This document shows, in pieces, positions 23,066 to 32,105 of a stretch of 40,787 bases of DNA (the first letter of the stretch is position 1; each line of letters opens with the position of its first letter). This DNA comes from a virus. Below the pieces are notes generated by a model. The model saw nothing but the letters and a program-made list of their open reading frames with translations, ran no database searches and was not told where the DNA came from. Both the position numbers and the translations under genes were made by a program. The DNA lies in the IMG/VR virus record IMGVR_UViG_3300033145_000342, positions 1 to 40,787 of that record. The stretch is one strand, 5' to 3'.

Positions 23066-24154
23066 TTACGCGAATGGCTGTACTGCGCTTAGTACGTCCC
23101 ACCAGTGAGGTTGATAACCTGCTTGTGCTTGCTTCTTCCTGTATTGTTCTAGTAGGTTAGGGAACTCTTGTTGTCTTGCGGCAGGGGAGAAGTCGAACCA
23201 GCCTGTGCCGTCACCTGTCTGTGCCGAACCCCTGTTACTTCTTCCGTACCCCCCGCTTCCCCCGCCACCAGCCCTCCGCATGGCCTGTTGTCTGAGGGCG
23301 AACTCCTCACCCCACCTGCGCTTGTCCTCCTCGAACTTCTCCCGCTCGAACTCGCTGTCCTTCTGCGCCCAGTGTGCGGTATGGTGGAACTGCCTCTCTG
23401 CAAGTCCCTGTTGCCGTGCCTGTAACGCGAACTGCTGGTAGGCGTCCATCAAGTCCTCGTACCTGCTGGAAGCGCGTACTCCCTGCTCCTCTGATAGTTG
23501 CTGCCTCTGCCAGTCCACGTCCGACAACTTGCCTTGGTATCCCTCCAGCATCTTGCGGTACTGGTCTGTTCTTGCCCTCTGTGCGTCAGACAGATTGAAC
23601 ATTTGCCGCTGGCGGGCGTTCATCATCTGAGAGTTGAGATCAGCCATTCGTGAGGATCGCGCACGGCCGAGATCACCCATACCGGTAATGTACTTCTGGC
23701 CTAGCATGGTGTTCTGCTTTGAGAGTAGTCCGGACTGCCATAGGCCACGCCTTGCCATGTCCTGCTCCGTGCGGCGAAGGGTGTTACGGAAACCCTCGCC
23801 CAACTGCCGCCCGCTTATGTCATAGTCCTGCGCGGTAGTGCGCCTTGCCAGTCTGCCAGCGCCTAACTGTTGCCCGAGTCCATGCCTCTGTTCCTCGACG
23901 AATCGTTTATACTCTGGCTCGATCTCCTGCCTTCCCCACTCATACTCGCGTCCGAGTTGCTGCCGTTGCCGGCGTAGGTTGCGGAAGGCGGGGTTGTAGT
24001 AGAGTTCCCCCGACCTTCTTGCCCTGTCTTGCAGGCGTGGGAACATAGAGGGGTCCGGCGTTAACTGGCTCATGTAGGATTGCCAGTTGCCCCAGGGGTC
24101 ACCGCTTGCGCCGTAGTTCGGCGGGTTGCTGGTTGTTGAGTATTCGGGGTACAT
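23066..24154 (-). CDS. Putative internal virion protein, coiled-coil
   Basis: 362 residues, very rich in Gln, Arg, Glu and Ala with long coiled-coil stretches (RNLRRQRQQLGREYEWGR, EFEREKFEEDKRRWGEE), a Gly/Ser hinge near residue 295 and a tryptophan-containing C-terminus. N-terminal Pro/Asn/Tyr-rich region. It lies between the appendage protein and the 1473-residue virion protein and probably forms part of the same internal or ejection apparatus. No enzyme motif. Confidence 0.6.
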   Translation of the reverse strand: MYPEYSTTSNPPNYGASGDPWGNWQSYMSQLTPDPSMFPRLQDRARRSGELYYNPAFRNLRRQRQQLGREYEWGRQEIEPEYKRFVEEQRHGLGQQLGAGRLARRTTAQDYDISGRQLGEGFRNTLRRTEQDMARRGLWQSGLLSKQNTMLGQKYITGMGDLGRARSSRMADLNSQMMNARQRQMFNLSDAQRARTDQYRKMLEGYQGKLSDVDWQRQQLSEEQGVRASSRYEDLMDAYQQFALQARQQGLAERQFHHTAHWAQKDSEFEREKFEEDKRRWGEEFALRQQAMRRAGGGGSGGYGRSNRGSAQTGDGTGWFDFSPAARQQEFPNLLEQYRKKQAQAGYQPHWWDVLSAVQPFA

Positions 24155-24156
24155 CT

Positions 24157-25041
24157 CTACCTCCTGTGCCTAACTATTGTTAACAGTCTGTGTCCTGCCG
24201 TTAATGTTATTGCCGTATCTACGGTTTTGAATGTCATCGTGATGGGGAGTGCCGGATTGTCTGCCGCAACTGAGTAAATGGCTTCGGCTTTTATGGGATA
24301 ATCTTTGGTAGCGGTTTCAAAATAGTTCCCTGATTTGATGTCTTGTTCGGTTCCATCTACCGCTATTGCTAGATAGCCAATGGACACATTACTCTCTTTC
24401 ATCACGGCTATGCCGTGCATAACAAGTTCGTCCCCCTCTTTCACGTCAACCGTTCCAGCATCAAGACAGGTTACATACGTGGTCGCCGTGGTGGTTGCGT
24501 CGGTCGTAGTGTTCTTCGCACTGTAGACCTTCGTGCAGGCGTCGGCCTCGATCTCGCTGTAGTTGACTGGGGCAAGTGTGCGGGTGTCTGTCGGCGCGGG
24601 GGTTATCTCCGTATCGTCGGTGATAATGGTGTATAGCCGTGTGGCGTCATCAGCGGGGTTGGCGTTGGAGTTCCATGAGTACGTACCCGCTGCTGACAGG
24701 TCGAGGTAGGTCGTGCTGCTGGTGTTGCAGGTGTGGGTTTCGCTGTCGGCCTCCACCCTCACTCCGTCCACGTAGGCGGTGCCAGCGGCGATAGTAGCCT
24801 CAAGCCCGCTGTAGGACATGGTGAGCCCGCTGTAAGAGTGGTCTTGGAAGCACTCCTTATAGCGAAGTACTGGCTTGATGGCGGTCGCTATTTCGTTATC
24901 GGTGAGCGAGTCGTTTTCTATGTTATCGGCGTTAATACCCCCGTTGAACTCGTTGTAAACGGTATCCATCTGGTCGTTCACCTTGTCGGGGGGTATCGCC
25001 CCTGTTGAAAAATCTCCATGCGGTTTTGTTATGTGCGCCAC
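24157..25041 (-). CDS. Tail appendage / fibre-like structural protein
   Basis: 294 residues from GTG 25039-25041, with AAGGAG 8 bases ahead; the start overlaps nothing essential, although the frame opens further upstream into the propeller gene. The N-terminus (AHITKPHGDFSTGAIPPDKVNDQMDTVYNEFNGGI) is typical of phage appendage proteins that attach at the tail. The remainder is beta-rich with many Thr/Asp residues (TYVDGVRVEADSETHTC). It probably links fibre or receptor-binding parts to the tail. Confidence 0.65.
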   Translation of the reverse strand: MAHITKPHGDFSTGAIPPDKVNDQMDTVYNEFNGGINADNIENDSLTDNEIATAIKPVLRYKECFQDHSYSGLTMSYSGLEATIAAGTAYVDGVRVEADSETHTCNTSSTTYLDLSAAGTYSWNSNANPADDATRLYTIITDDTEITPAPTDTRTLAPVNYSEIEADACTKVYSAKNTTTDATTTATTYVTCLDAGTVDVKEGDELVMHGIAVMKESNVSIGYLAIAVDGTEQDIKSGNYFETATKDYPIKAEAIYSVAADNPALPITMTFKTVDTAITLTAGHRLLTIVRHRR

Positions 25042-25057
25042 TGTTATTTCTCCTTGC

Positions 25058-27667
25058 TCATGCCCGAACGCGCCTCTCACGGTCTACGATGCTAAACCCG
25101 TACACTTCCACGCCCTTCATCTTCCTTGCCTCCGGCTCAGTGTCAGCGGTTGATACCTTCAAGCGGAATTGGTTGGCACTATTGGCCGCCGTATCGCTTG
25201 GAACAAACGTATGCTTCAAAATCTGGTCGTTCTCCCACCTTGCCACTCCCCACTCACCCACGCCCCACTTGTTAGTGCCTGTTGCGGCAAGGTTGAAGGT
25301 GTCCTCCGATGTGTCGTGCGCCCTGTCACTGGCGTATGCTACAGTTAGGGATTGAGTGTCGGCCCCGCTCTTGGCGTAGCAGAACGCCTTTCGCACCCTA
25401 GCCTCTACGCCCATGCCCCGCAAGGGCATATCCCCTGTAGTGAAGTCTGCGGTGATCCTCTCCCCATCGTCGTTATTGCCTTCAAGGAACTTCCACACTA
25501 ACCCGCCATTGCCCGTCTGCGTGGACTCAACATCATCCTCGGTGTAGTCCGCGTTAACCCGCGAGTCACCGAGAAGGAACTGCCCCAACCCCTGCCTTAC
25601 AATGGCACACCTGGCATACACGTTCTTGTAGCGCGTCCAGTTACCGGCACTCACCGATAGCACATAGCAGGTATCGTTATACGGGTACTTGCTGCGCTGG
25701 TCGTCGCAGAACAGGAAGTAGCGCCCGTCGAAGAACACCCCTACACTGCGCTCGGGGTTGACGATGCGGGCCATGAGCGGGCCTATCTTTGCTGATACCT
25801 TGCGGGGTAGCACCCCGTCGAACACGTATACCCCGTCGGTGGGACTGGCTAAGTAGAGTAGGTTTCCGTCCACGTTAGCTATCGAGTGGTGAGAAGCGCA
25901 TCCAGTATCAGTAGTTATCCGCTTTACGTACCAGTCGGCCTCACTTGAGCCGGAGATGACGTAGACACTCCGGTGCTTGAAGATGGTGAGGTTGCCCGCG
26001 CACGGCGCAAGCCCCGTTATTTCGTCACCGTCGTTGGGGTCGAGGTCAACGAATGAGAACGCGTCTATGTAGTCGGGGTTCGCTTCGCCGCCCGCCGTGA
26101 GGTCGGTAAAGTACAGCCTCGAAGAATGCTCGGGGTCACCGGCAAGCCACAGGCGATTCTTGTGGACGGTGTTGTACTTGCTACGTGTCGGGTTCTCGGG
26201 AAGGTACTGTACTACCTGCCCTTTCGTGAGCTTGATATTCTTGGAGTACCCGCTTATGTAGATTCTACCCATGAAAGAAGTGAAGGACGGGATAACATCA
26301 TCGTCAAGGGGCAGGCGTTCGCTTATCGAACTCGCCTCTCGAACCCGTATCTTGTCGAACCCGTAGCCGTGTCCCGCTGCATCTGAGTCGTACCCGTCAT
26401 AGTACCCGTCAACATCACAGATAATCTTCGCCTTCGCCGTGGTTGCAGGTACGGAGTCGGCGGGTATGGAAACAGCAGAAGCCTTCCACGCGGTTGTGTC
26501 GTTGGGGTTAGTCAGTAATGTTGTGGTGGAGATGAGAGAGTCACCACTTGTATACCATGCTATCTTGAGGTAGCAGTTGATGTTGGAGTAGTCGTCGGAT
26601 GATTCGCGCTTGATAGCGGCATCCACCCTATTCTCCACCGTGCGGTCAAAAGCAAAGAGGTCGGAGGTTCCGTCGTCGTCGAAGCACGGCCTTGAGTAAG
26701 CCGTAACATCATCAATATAAATGGAAAATGCTTTATTTTCTGAATAATACACTATCTTGTATTTGGTTGTACCCGCCGGAATATCGGCGGGGACAACCGT
26801 GTTGGTAAACTGCTCCCAGGTGTCGGCAAGTATTACGTGGTTGTAGTAGTGCTTGTATCCCGTTTGGTCGCTTTCCGAATCGTAGAAGTAAATACGACAA
26901 TCTAAGTGCCTGTCAGCGACTTCTGACAGGAGCCAAGGGGAAATGATTATGTCCGCTTCTTCTTCGCAGTTGTAATGACCTGATGTCGTGGCCTTGGTCG
27001 TGACCTCTGCCGGGCCGTCGTAGCCTGACTTGAGTTCAATGGAGTAAGAACCCGCGTGCGCTTTCTCAGTTGTGTACTTGGCTTCCCCGAGATAGTCACC
27101 CCCACCACCCGTAAAACTCCAACCTGTTTGGGACTCCATTGTTCCTGTTACGCCTAAGTAGTTGGCTGGTTCAAGTGTTATAATCGAGAGGTACTTATCC
27201 CCGTCATACCCCCCTGTCTGTGCCTGCGCTACTGACGTGTGGGTGCCATTGTTGTTCTTCGTCCAGTTGGTGATGTCGCCGTTTTCAAAGGAGGGGTTGA
27301 GTACAGGGTTATCCCCATAGGTCGCGTTCTCGGTAGAGTCTGCGTATATCTCATCGAACGTCCTGTCACTTCCGTTCCACCTGTAAAGGTAGCCACCGCA
27401 AGCCGCTATGAGATCGCGCTGTCCATCCTTACGGATGAGTTCATGCAAGCCCACTACCGGGTTCTCACTGATAGGTGATGGGTTCAACTTCACGTACCCC
27501 TTGCGGGTGCGGAGTACGCCGGGCTCGTGGAGGTCGAAGTTAGTGATGTTGGATAACTCGTTCTCGGCTACCTTCGTGGTCGGCACAGCGGAGTTAAGTC
27601 CACCTGAGAAGTCGGTGAATTCAACTACCCTTCCATGCCGCCTTGTGCCTCGCGGGTTGTTTGCCAT
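25058..27667 (-). CDS. Tail tubular/stabilisation (beta-propeller) protein with inserted sugar-binding-like modules
   Basis: 869 residues. N-terminus VVEFTDFSGGLNSAVPTTKVAENELSNITNFDL...GVLRTRKGYVKL and later NRLWLAGDPEHSSRLYFTD, TIFKHRSVYVISG and GVYVFDG match the propeller-type tail-tube/stabilisation proteins of short-tailed phages (T7 gp12-like class). Between about 130 and 440 the protein is interrupted by two jelly-roll-like modules (NPSFENGDITNWT; SIYIDDVTAY), which resemble carbohydrate-binding domains and are unusual at this position. It follows the adaptor gene by a stop/start junction. Confidence 0.8.
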   Translation of the reverse strand: MANNPRGTRRHGRVVEFTDFSGGLNSAVPTTKVAENELSNITNFDLHEPGVLRTRKGYVKLNPSPISENPVVGLHELIRKDGQRDLIAACGGYLYRWNGSDRTFDEIYADSTENATYGDNPVLNPSFENGDITNWTKNNNGTHTSVAQAQTGGYDGDKYLSIITLEPANYLGVTGTMESQTGWSFTGGGGDYLGEAKYTTEKAHAGSYSIELKSGYDGPAEVTTKATTSGHYNCEEEADIIISPWLLSEVADRHLDCRIYFYDSESDQTGYKHYYNHVILADTWEQFTNTVVPADIPAGTTKYKIVYYSENKAFSIYIDDVTAYSRPCFDDDGTSDLFAFDRTVENRVDAAIKRESSDDYSNINCYLKIAWYTSGDSLISTTTLLTNPNDTTAWKASAVSIPADSVPATTAKAKIICDVDGYYDGYDSDAAGHGYGFDKIRVREASSISERLPLDDDVIPSFTSFMGRIYISGYSKNIKLTKGQVVQYLPENPTRSKYNTVHKNRLWLAGDPEHSSRLYFTDLTAGGEANPDYIDAFSFVDLDPNDGDEITGLAPCAGNLTIFKHRSVYVISGSSEADWYVKRITTDTGCASHHSIANVDGNLLYLASPTDGVYVFDGVLPRKVSAKIGPLMARIVNPERSVGVFFDGRYFLFCDDQRSKYPYNDTCYVLSVSAGNWTRYKNVYARCAIVRQGLGQFLLGDSRVNADYTEDDVESTQTGNGGLVWKFLEGNNDDGERITADFTTGDMPLRGMGVEARVRKAFCYAKSGADTQSLTVAYASDRAHDTSEDTFNLAATGTNKWGVGEWGVARWENDQILKHTFVPSDTAANSANQFRLKVSTADTEPEARKMKGVEVYGFSIVDRERRVRA

Positions 27668-28294
27668 TTACTCCTCGATGTATTGAATCTGAGTGCATCC
27701 CGTCCTCTGCGGCACTGCGTAGTAGCGTGTCGCCTGCGCCAACCCCTCCATGTAGCGCCGCAAGTACCTGTCTGCCGCCGCATCCAGCGTGTCCCGCCGC
27801 AGGCCCACCTCACAGGCGTATAGCACAAGCAGGTAGTGAAGTTGCTCGGGGTTGTCTGGCGTGTCAGCGCCATCCGCGAGAGTGGCCGGCGACTTGTAGT
27901 AAGAGATGACAAGCCCGTTGGTCACCCCTGCCGACGGGGTAGGGTAAAGGTTGATCTCGTCATTCCACAGGTAGTAGACCTCGGGGTTCCCAGTGGTGGC
28001 GGTGGACGCTGTACCCTTGCTCTCGTAGGCGTTGAGCCGGGGGAAGTCGATGTATGACAGTGGGTGGGAGTCGGCGGTTACCCGCTTTATCTTGAGGTAG
28101 TCTGACGGCAGGGAGTAGTTATGCTGGTTGGCTACTATGTTTGAGGTTTCGGTGGCCTCAAGGTTCTCCATGCGGTAGGCCACGTCCCGGTTGCCCTCGT
28201 TGAGCCACCGGGTTATCATCGTGTCCGTCCAGTAGCCCTCCGTGTCCTCGTCTAAGCGTGAGCGGACGTCACTTATCAGTGTCGTCAGGTTCAT
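27668..28294 (-). CDS. Head-tail adaptor (connector) protein
   Basis: 208 residues. MNLTTLISDVRSRLDEDTEGYWTDTMITRWLNEGNRDVAYRM is the characteristic N-terminus of podovirus-type adaptor proteins (T7 gp11 / P22 gp4-like), followed by LPSDYLKIKRV and PEVYYLWNDEINLYPTPSAG, which recur in the family. It docks on the portal and carries the propeller protein encoded next. It overlaps the upstream gene by 26 bp and abuts the next start. Confidence 0.85.
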   Translation of the reverse strand: MNLTTLISDVRSRLDEDTEGYWTDTMITRWLNEGNRDVAYRMENLEATETSNIVANQHNYSLPSDYLKIKRVTADSHPLSYIDFPRLNAYESKGTASTATTGNPEVYYLWNDEINLYPTPSAGVTNGLVISYYKSPATLADGADTPDNPEQLHYLLVLYACEVGLRRDTLDAAADRYLRRYMEGLAQATRYYAVPQRTGCTQIQYIEE

Positions 28295-28712
28295 CGGCTA
28301 CTTCTTTCTTCGCCGCCTTTTTCTTTTGTGGCCTGTGCTTCCTCGGCTTGATGGCCTCGGGAGCGTCGGGAAACTCCGGCTCGATCTCCTGCGGGATGAT
28401 GGTCATTGGCTCCATCTTGGTGTCCTTCGGCTCGATGTCCTGGTTGGGTGGCTCCACCACCTTGTCCAGTTCCATTTGCAGGGGGTTTTCGAGTTTCCGC
28501 CTGTCCTCGGGGATGCGGCCCAACACCCGCTTCGTTTCCTTGTAGATAAGCTCGGAGTCCTCCAGGTGCCAGTCACCTATGAAGTGCTTGGCAACAGACT
28601 CCGCCATAGGTGCCGTGTTGCCGGGGTCACAAACAAAGTACTGGCCGTTGAAGTAATCCCCCCATACCTCGTCGCTGGTGTTGCGTAACACCACTGTCAT
28701 TTCCTGTGCCAT
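28269..28712 (-). CDS. Putative head-completion / small virion protein
   Basis: 147 residues. A small N-terminal beta-rich domain (TVVLRNTSDEVWGDYFNGQYFVCDPG) is followed by a helix and a long charged, Pro/Glu-rich tail ending KHRPQKKKAAKKEV. Its position between the capsid/decoration genes and the adaptor fits a small head protein. The disordered basic tail may contact DNA. No family name can be given. Confidence 0.55.
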   Translation of the reverse strand: MAQEMTVVLRNTSDEVWGDYFNGQYFVCDPGNTAPMAESVAKHFIGDWHLEDSELIYKETKRVLGRIPEDRRKLENPLQMELDKVVEPPNQDIEPKDTKMEPMTIIPQEIEPEFPDAPEAIKPRKHRPQKKKAAKKEVADEPDDTDK

Positions 28713-28745
28713 TCCTAACTCCTTTCGGTTAGTTGGTTGTTGGCC

Positions 28746-29123
28746 CTATGACTTCACTTTGATGCTGTATCCGAACAGGTTTGCTTTACAAGCTGTCGTT
28801 CCGTTGATCGCAAGGTTGCACGTCTTGTTTGCGGCAAGGACAATCTCCGTGGGGAACTTACGATATATCGGGCTTACCGCCGAAGCGTCACCTATGTTCA
28901 ACTGCCACTTAGTAGTGGTGTCCTCCTTGATCGTAACCAGTGCGCCATCTAAGTCGGTGGACACATCAATCCCCGTTACGACATGGTGCGTGTTTGCAAC
29001 AGCCGCCACGCTTGCCAGCGCCTCCGAAGCGTGTGCGTGGGTTATGACAGGCCATGCGGTGTTTATCAAACCAACGGGGCGCCCCCAACAGTCAACCTGC
29101 ATTACTAGGTTTTCGGCGTTCAT
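28746..29123 (-). CDS. Small structural/decoration-type protein
   Basis: 125 residues, beta-rich in appearance (GVTI-like alternation: GALVTIKEDTTTKWQLNIG, NKTCNLAINGTTACKANLFGYSIKVK). It follows the capsid genes in the same operon with its own ribosome site (AGGGAGGGAG). It could be a decoration or head-fibre protein; no direct match known to me. Confidence 0.55.
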   Translation of the reverse strand: MNAENLVMQVDCWGRPVGLINTAWPVITHAHASEALASVAAVANTHHVVTGIDVSTDLDGALVTIKEDTTTKWQLNIGDASAVSPIYRKFPTEIVLAANKTCNLAINGTTACKANLFGYSIKVKS

Positions 29124-29135
29124 GCTCCCTCCCTG

Positions 29136-29708
29136 TTACTCGTCGTCGAGCTGGTAGGCGAGTACGATGCTGAGGCGTGGTGAAGCCTGCCCGTCGCCTA
29201 TCTTCTCCATCTGCACCGCTACCACGTCACCGGCAGCCAGTACCTTGTGGGTTGCGGAAAGCGTCCCGAAGGACAGGTTGTTGAGGATCGCGGCGTCGGT
29301 GCCGCTCACAAAGTCCAGGTTCGCTATCTCGTCGGTGCCGGAGCCCGCCGCGCCACGGTCTTGCAGGTTCACATGGAACGTGTTGGTGTCCGCCCCTGTT
29401 ATCGCAACGTGCGGGACCAGGTAGGCGTTCGTCAACGTGCAGGCCGCAGGAGCCACAAACGCACCCCTGAAGGTGGCGTTGGTACTCATTGCGGTTGTGG
29501 TCATAGTCTCCACCACAAACTCCGCTGTGCGAGTGTTGGCTACGTCGGATAACTCCGCGACGGTCACGGCACCGGCAGCTATGTCGCCTGCCTCCACGCC
29601 GAGTGGCTTGATTATGACCTCGCCGCCCGATACGTCGAAGTTGGTCCCGTTGAAACTATTGCCTACTGCTATCTGATGAAGCAGTTTCAGTTCATTCTTT
29701 GAAGCCAT
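29136..29708 (-). CDS. Putative capsid decoration/head-fibre protein (190 aa)
   Basis: Start at ATG 29706-29708 (MASKNELKLLHQIAVG), with GGGAGGGGAGAA ahead. Beta-rich, Thr/Ala-rich sequence with repeated ITG-type turns and a segment AACTLTNAYLVPHVAITGADTNTFHVNLQDRG that looks like an extracellular jelly roll. The hairpin at 29741-29764 lies just upstream. Role on the virion surface is inferred from composition and position. Confidence 0.6.
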   Translation of the reverse strand: MASKNELKLLHQIAVGNSFNGTNFDVSGGEVIIKPLGVEAGDIAAGAVTVAELSDVANTRTAEFVVETMTTTAMSTNATFRGAFVAPAACTLTNAYLVPHVAITGADTNTFHVNLQDRGAAGSGTDEIANLDFVSGTDAAILNNLSFGTLSATHKVLAAGDVVAVQMEKIGDGQASPRLSIVLAYQLDDE

Positions 29709-29740
29709 ATTCTCCCCTCCCAGGAAGTCAGTTGGATTAT

Positions 29741-29764
29741 CGGGGGAGGGATTAACCTCCCCCG
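29741..29764 (-). terminator. Strong hairpin between virion genes (attenuator or mRNA-stability element)
   Basis: CGGGGGAGG and CCTCCCCCG form a perfect 9-bp GC-rich stem with a 6-nt loop. There is no U-run after it, so it is probably a partial terminator, RNase barrier or stability element that sets more capsid/decoration mRNA than downstream connector mRNA. Confidence 0.55.
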
Positions 29765-29777
29765 GCAATCGCTTCTA

Positions 29778-30251
29778 TTAGGTGGTCCCTAGTGCCTCTC
29801 GGCCTACCAGGTACACGGTGAGGCTAGTTGTGGTGTCGCCTCCGGTGGTGATTGACGCAAACTCCTCGTCAGCGTTGGAGTGAGCAGCACCCATGTCCGT
29901 CACCGCGCCGTTGTGGATTTTGAGGCCGTCACCGGCGGTGTAGGTCGTGTCGGCCACGGTTACGGTGGCCGGACCCTGGAACTGTATCCAAAGCCTGTCA
30001 CCGCTCGATACCGAGATGTCAGGCACGACGACCATGTTCTTCTTGGCGTCGTCTGCCACCGCCTTGATCGCGGGGCTTTCTCCTGCGGTCGCCCGGCAAG
30101 ACAGAACGTAAGGGGTTTCCGCTGTCAGGTTTACACCTGCGTAGGCGTATATGTACCCCTTGCCGTCCGCATACTTCTTGCGGCCCAACAGGTCTGCATA
30201 ACCAGACACTATCTGCTGATCCACGTTGCTTTCGTTAAGGTAATCAGTCAC
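29778..30251 (-). CDS. Putative capsid decoration protein (157 aa)
   Basis: Directly follows the major capsid gene. Small beta-rich protein with a helical N-terminus (TDYLNESNVDQQIVSGYADLLGRK) and an ITGGD-type turn-rich C-terminus; aromatic and glycine spacing fit a trimeric decoration protein of the phage L/lambda-D kind, but sequence similarity is not asserted. The high-expression position next to the capsid supports a stoichiometric virion component. Confidence 0.6.
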   Translation of the reverse strand: MTDYLNESNVDQQIVSGYADLLGRKKYADGKGYIYAYAGVNLTAETPYVLSCRATAGESPAIKAVADDAKKNMVVVPDISVSSGDRLWIQFQGPATVTVADTTYTAGDGLKIHNGAVTDMGAAHSNADEEFASITTGGDTTTSLTVYLVGREALGTT

Positions 30252-30265
30252 TTGCTACACCTCCT

Positions 30266-31234
30266 TTACAGTGCTGTATTGACGCTGTGGACCCTGGCCT
30301 GCCGCCAGCACGCACCAGAAACAAGGTTGCCCTGGTGGATGATGGATGCGGTACGGGCGTCTGCGTCTACTGGCTTCTGGAACGGCTCGAACTTGAACGC
30401 CGCATCCTGATGGGATATGAAGTCCAGTTTGTCGTCGCTCGTGTTCAGGAACCATATGTCGGTCGATCCACAGTGGGAATCCACGACAACGGGTATTCCG
30501 TTTACGACTACGGACTGGAAGCCCGCCTTCAACATCTCCTCGCTGCCGTAGCGTTGCTTGTCAACTAGAAGCGAGAAAATTTTGTCGTAGATGTCCTGGT
30601 GAGTCAGGATCATATCGGGCCTTGAGTTGCCGATGGTCCTGTCACCGATGATCCCCTGGATCGCGGACTCGCTTACTGCCGTGGCACTCCAGGAGGTGTA
30701 CCCCGACTTCCACCACGTATAGGTGGAGCGGGTTATACCACCGTAGGAGTCCACGTTGGAGCTGTCGTCTACTGCACTGAGAAGTCCCTGAATACCCTCT
30801 GCTCCCCGGCCATGCGTGGCCGTGTCGCTGGAGTTTCCGTAGGCGAAAAGCTGGTAGCCCAGGTTGTCCTCTAGTGTCTTTCGTGCGTTGTTTACCTTAC
30901 TGGTCAGTAAGGATATGACCGCGTTGTCGCCCGAGTTCTTCCGTTCCTCAAGACCGGATATGTTGATGGTCACGTAGTTCTGGCGCCATTCATACTCGGC
31001 GTCCGTGAACATCTCGTTGGGCGTGGTGGAAAAGGTGTCGTAACCGCTGTAAGAGTCCGCCGCACTGGTGCCTGCGTACTCTAACGGCTGGAGTATCTTG
31101 ACCCCGCCCTGTACCTTGCGCCCCTTCTGATACATCTTCATCAGAAAGGGGTTCGAGTTGAATATCTGATCTTCGAGTCCTGGAAGAATCAGGTTGCGCG
31201 TTAGCGCGGTCACGTTGTCCCAGTTAAGGGCCAT
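30266..31234 (-). CDS. Major capsid protein (HK97-fold type)
   Basis: 322 residues. N-terminus MALNWDNVTALTRNLILPGLEDQIFNSNPFLMKM, an extended arm region, then LEYAGTSAADSYSGYDTF and a P-domain/A-domain pattern (WRQNYVTINISGLEERKNSGDNAVI... DMILTHQDIYDKIFSLL... VVDSHCGSTDIWFLN). This is the profile of HK97-like capsid proteins of many podo- and siphoviruses. It directly follows the scaffold gene, as expected. ATG has a GGAGGAA ribosome site. Forms the icosahedral shell. Confidence 0.85.
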   Translation of the reverse strand: MALNWDNVTALTRNLILPGLEDQIFNSNPFLMKMYQKGRKVQGGVKILQPLEYAGTSAADSYSGYDTFSTTPNEMFTDAEYEWRQNYVTINISGLEERKNSGDNAVISLLTSKVNNARKTLEDNLGYQLFAYGNSSDTATHGRGAEGIQGLLSAVDDSSNVDSYGGITRSTYTWWKSGYTSWSATAVSESAIQGIIGDRTIGNSRPDMILTHQDIYDKIFSLLVDKQRYGSEEMLKAGFQSVVVNGIPVVVDSHCGSTDIWFLNTSDDKLDFISHQDAAFKFEPFQKPVDADARTASIIHQGNLVSGACWRQARVHSVNTAL

Positions 31235-31270
31235 AACCTGTTCCTCCTTCCAACGGAGTAACCAGGGTAA

Positions 31271-32044
31271 CTACGTCTCCAGCGGGTAAAACTTCGCGCC
31301 CTCCTCGTACAACTGCCGGGTGCTTTTGCCACGCGTGTCGATGACGTTGGATGGAGGGGCCGCTGAACCGTGCTGCTCGACCGACGCCTGCTGCTTGGCC
31401 TGTACGGTCTGCACAAGCCCCTCGGTGGCCTCCTTCTTCGCGTCCTCGTAGTGCATGGCGCGGTAAGCCATGACAAGGTTTGGTATCTCGTTGTCGATGG
31501 CGAACCGCAACACCTCGTCACTGTTCGAGTCTGGGTACTGCTGCTGGAATCTCATTACCTCGTTCTGGTACTCCAGGTCTGCTAGTCTTTCCTGTTGCCC
31601 GCGCAGTTGGTTTTGCATGGCGGGGTCCGTATAAGGTTGCCCCGGCTGTGCGCCGCCCTGCGCCATCTGTTGCTCTATCGTCTGATAGATTGTCTGCGCC
31701 ACCTGCGGGTTCTCGCTGAGATACCCCTGCAACTTTCGCGTGGGCTCAAGTTCTTCCCGTTCGGCGGCCAACTCCTGCGTCTTGTGGGTGTAGTCCTCAC
31801 CAGCGGAAGCAAGTTTCTGGAGTTCGGCCATAGTGACCTGCCGGGTATGACCCCGGCTCTTGAACTCGTAAGTCGGCTCCGCTGGCCCTGTCTCACCCTC
31901 GGGTGCTTTGGGTTCCGGCGCTGGTGGGAGGGTGACGTTGATAGGCGTTTCTCCCTCGCCCGGCTGTCCCTGTTGCCCCGGCATTGTTACCACTCCAGGG
32001 TTTTCCGGCCCCTCAAGCGGCACTCCTTTTTCAAACCCGCCCAT
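31271..32044 (-). CDS. Scaffolding protein
   Basis: 257 residues from ATG 32042-32044, after AAGGAGGAG. Highly acidic, Pro/Gln/Glu-rich N-terminus, then long helices (LAAEREELEPTRKLQGYLSE; LRGQQERLADLEYQNEVMRFQQQ), with no Cys, as typical for scaffolds that direct capsid assembly and leave before maturation. It lies immediately before the capsid gene and about 55 nt after the predicted start of promoter P2. Confidence 0.75.
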   Translation of the reverse strand: MGGFEKGVPLEGPENPGVVTMPGQQGQPGEGETPINVTLPPAPEPKAPEGETGPAEPTYEFKSRGHTRQVTMAELQKLASAGEDYTHKTQELAAEREELEPTRKLQGYLSENPQVAQTIYQTIEQQMAQGGAQPGQPYTDPAMQNQLRGQQERLADLEYQNEVMRFQQQYPDSNSDEVLRFAIDNEIPNLVMAYRAMHYEDAKKEATEGLVQTVQAKQQASVEQHGSAAPPSNVIDTRGKSTRQLYEEGAKFYPLET

Positions 32045-32078
32045 GACTCCTCCTTGTCGGTGGTTGGTCATTCTTAAT

Positions 32079-32099
32079 AATTACCAATTACTGGTAATT
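32079..32099. promoter_or_regulatory. Inverted repeat at P2 start site, candidate operator
   Basis: AATTACCA and TGGTAATT arms (8 bp) around ATTAC. It overlaps the predicted start of P2. The 18-mer AATTACCAATTACTGGTA recurs exactly at 37542-37559 next to promoter P3. Confidence 0.55.
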
Positions 32100-32105
32100 T
32101 CTTCT

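Noticed and set aside
31724-31732. TTGCAGGGG on the minus strand inside the scaffold gene.
   Set aside because: Coding sequence only; no CGAA flank and no -10 at the fixed distance.
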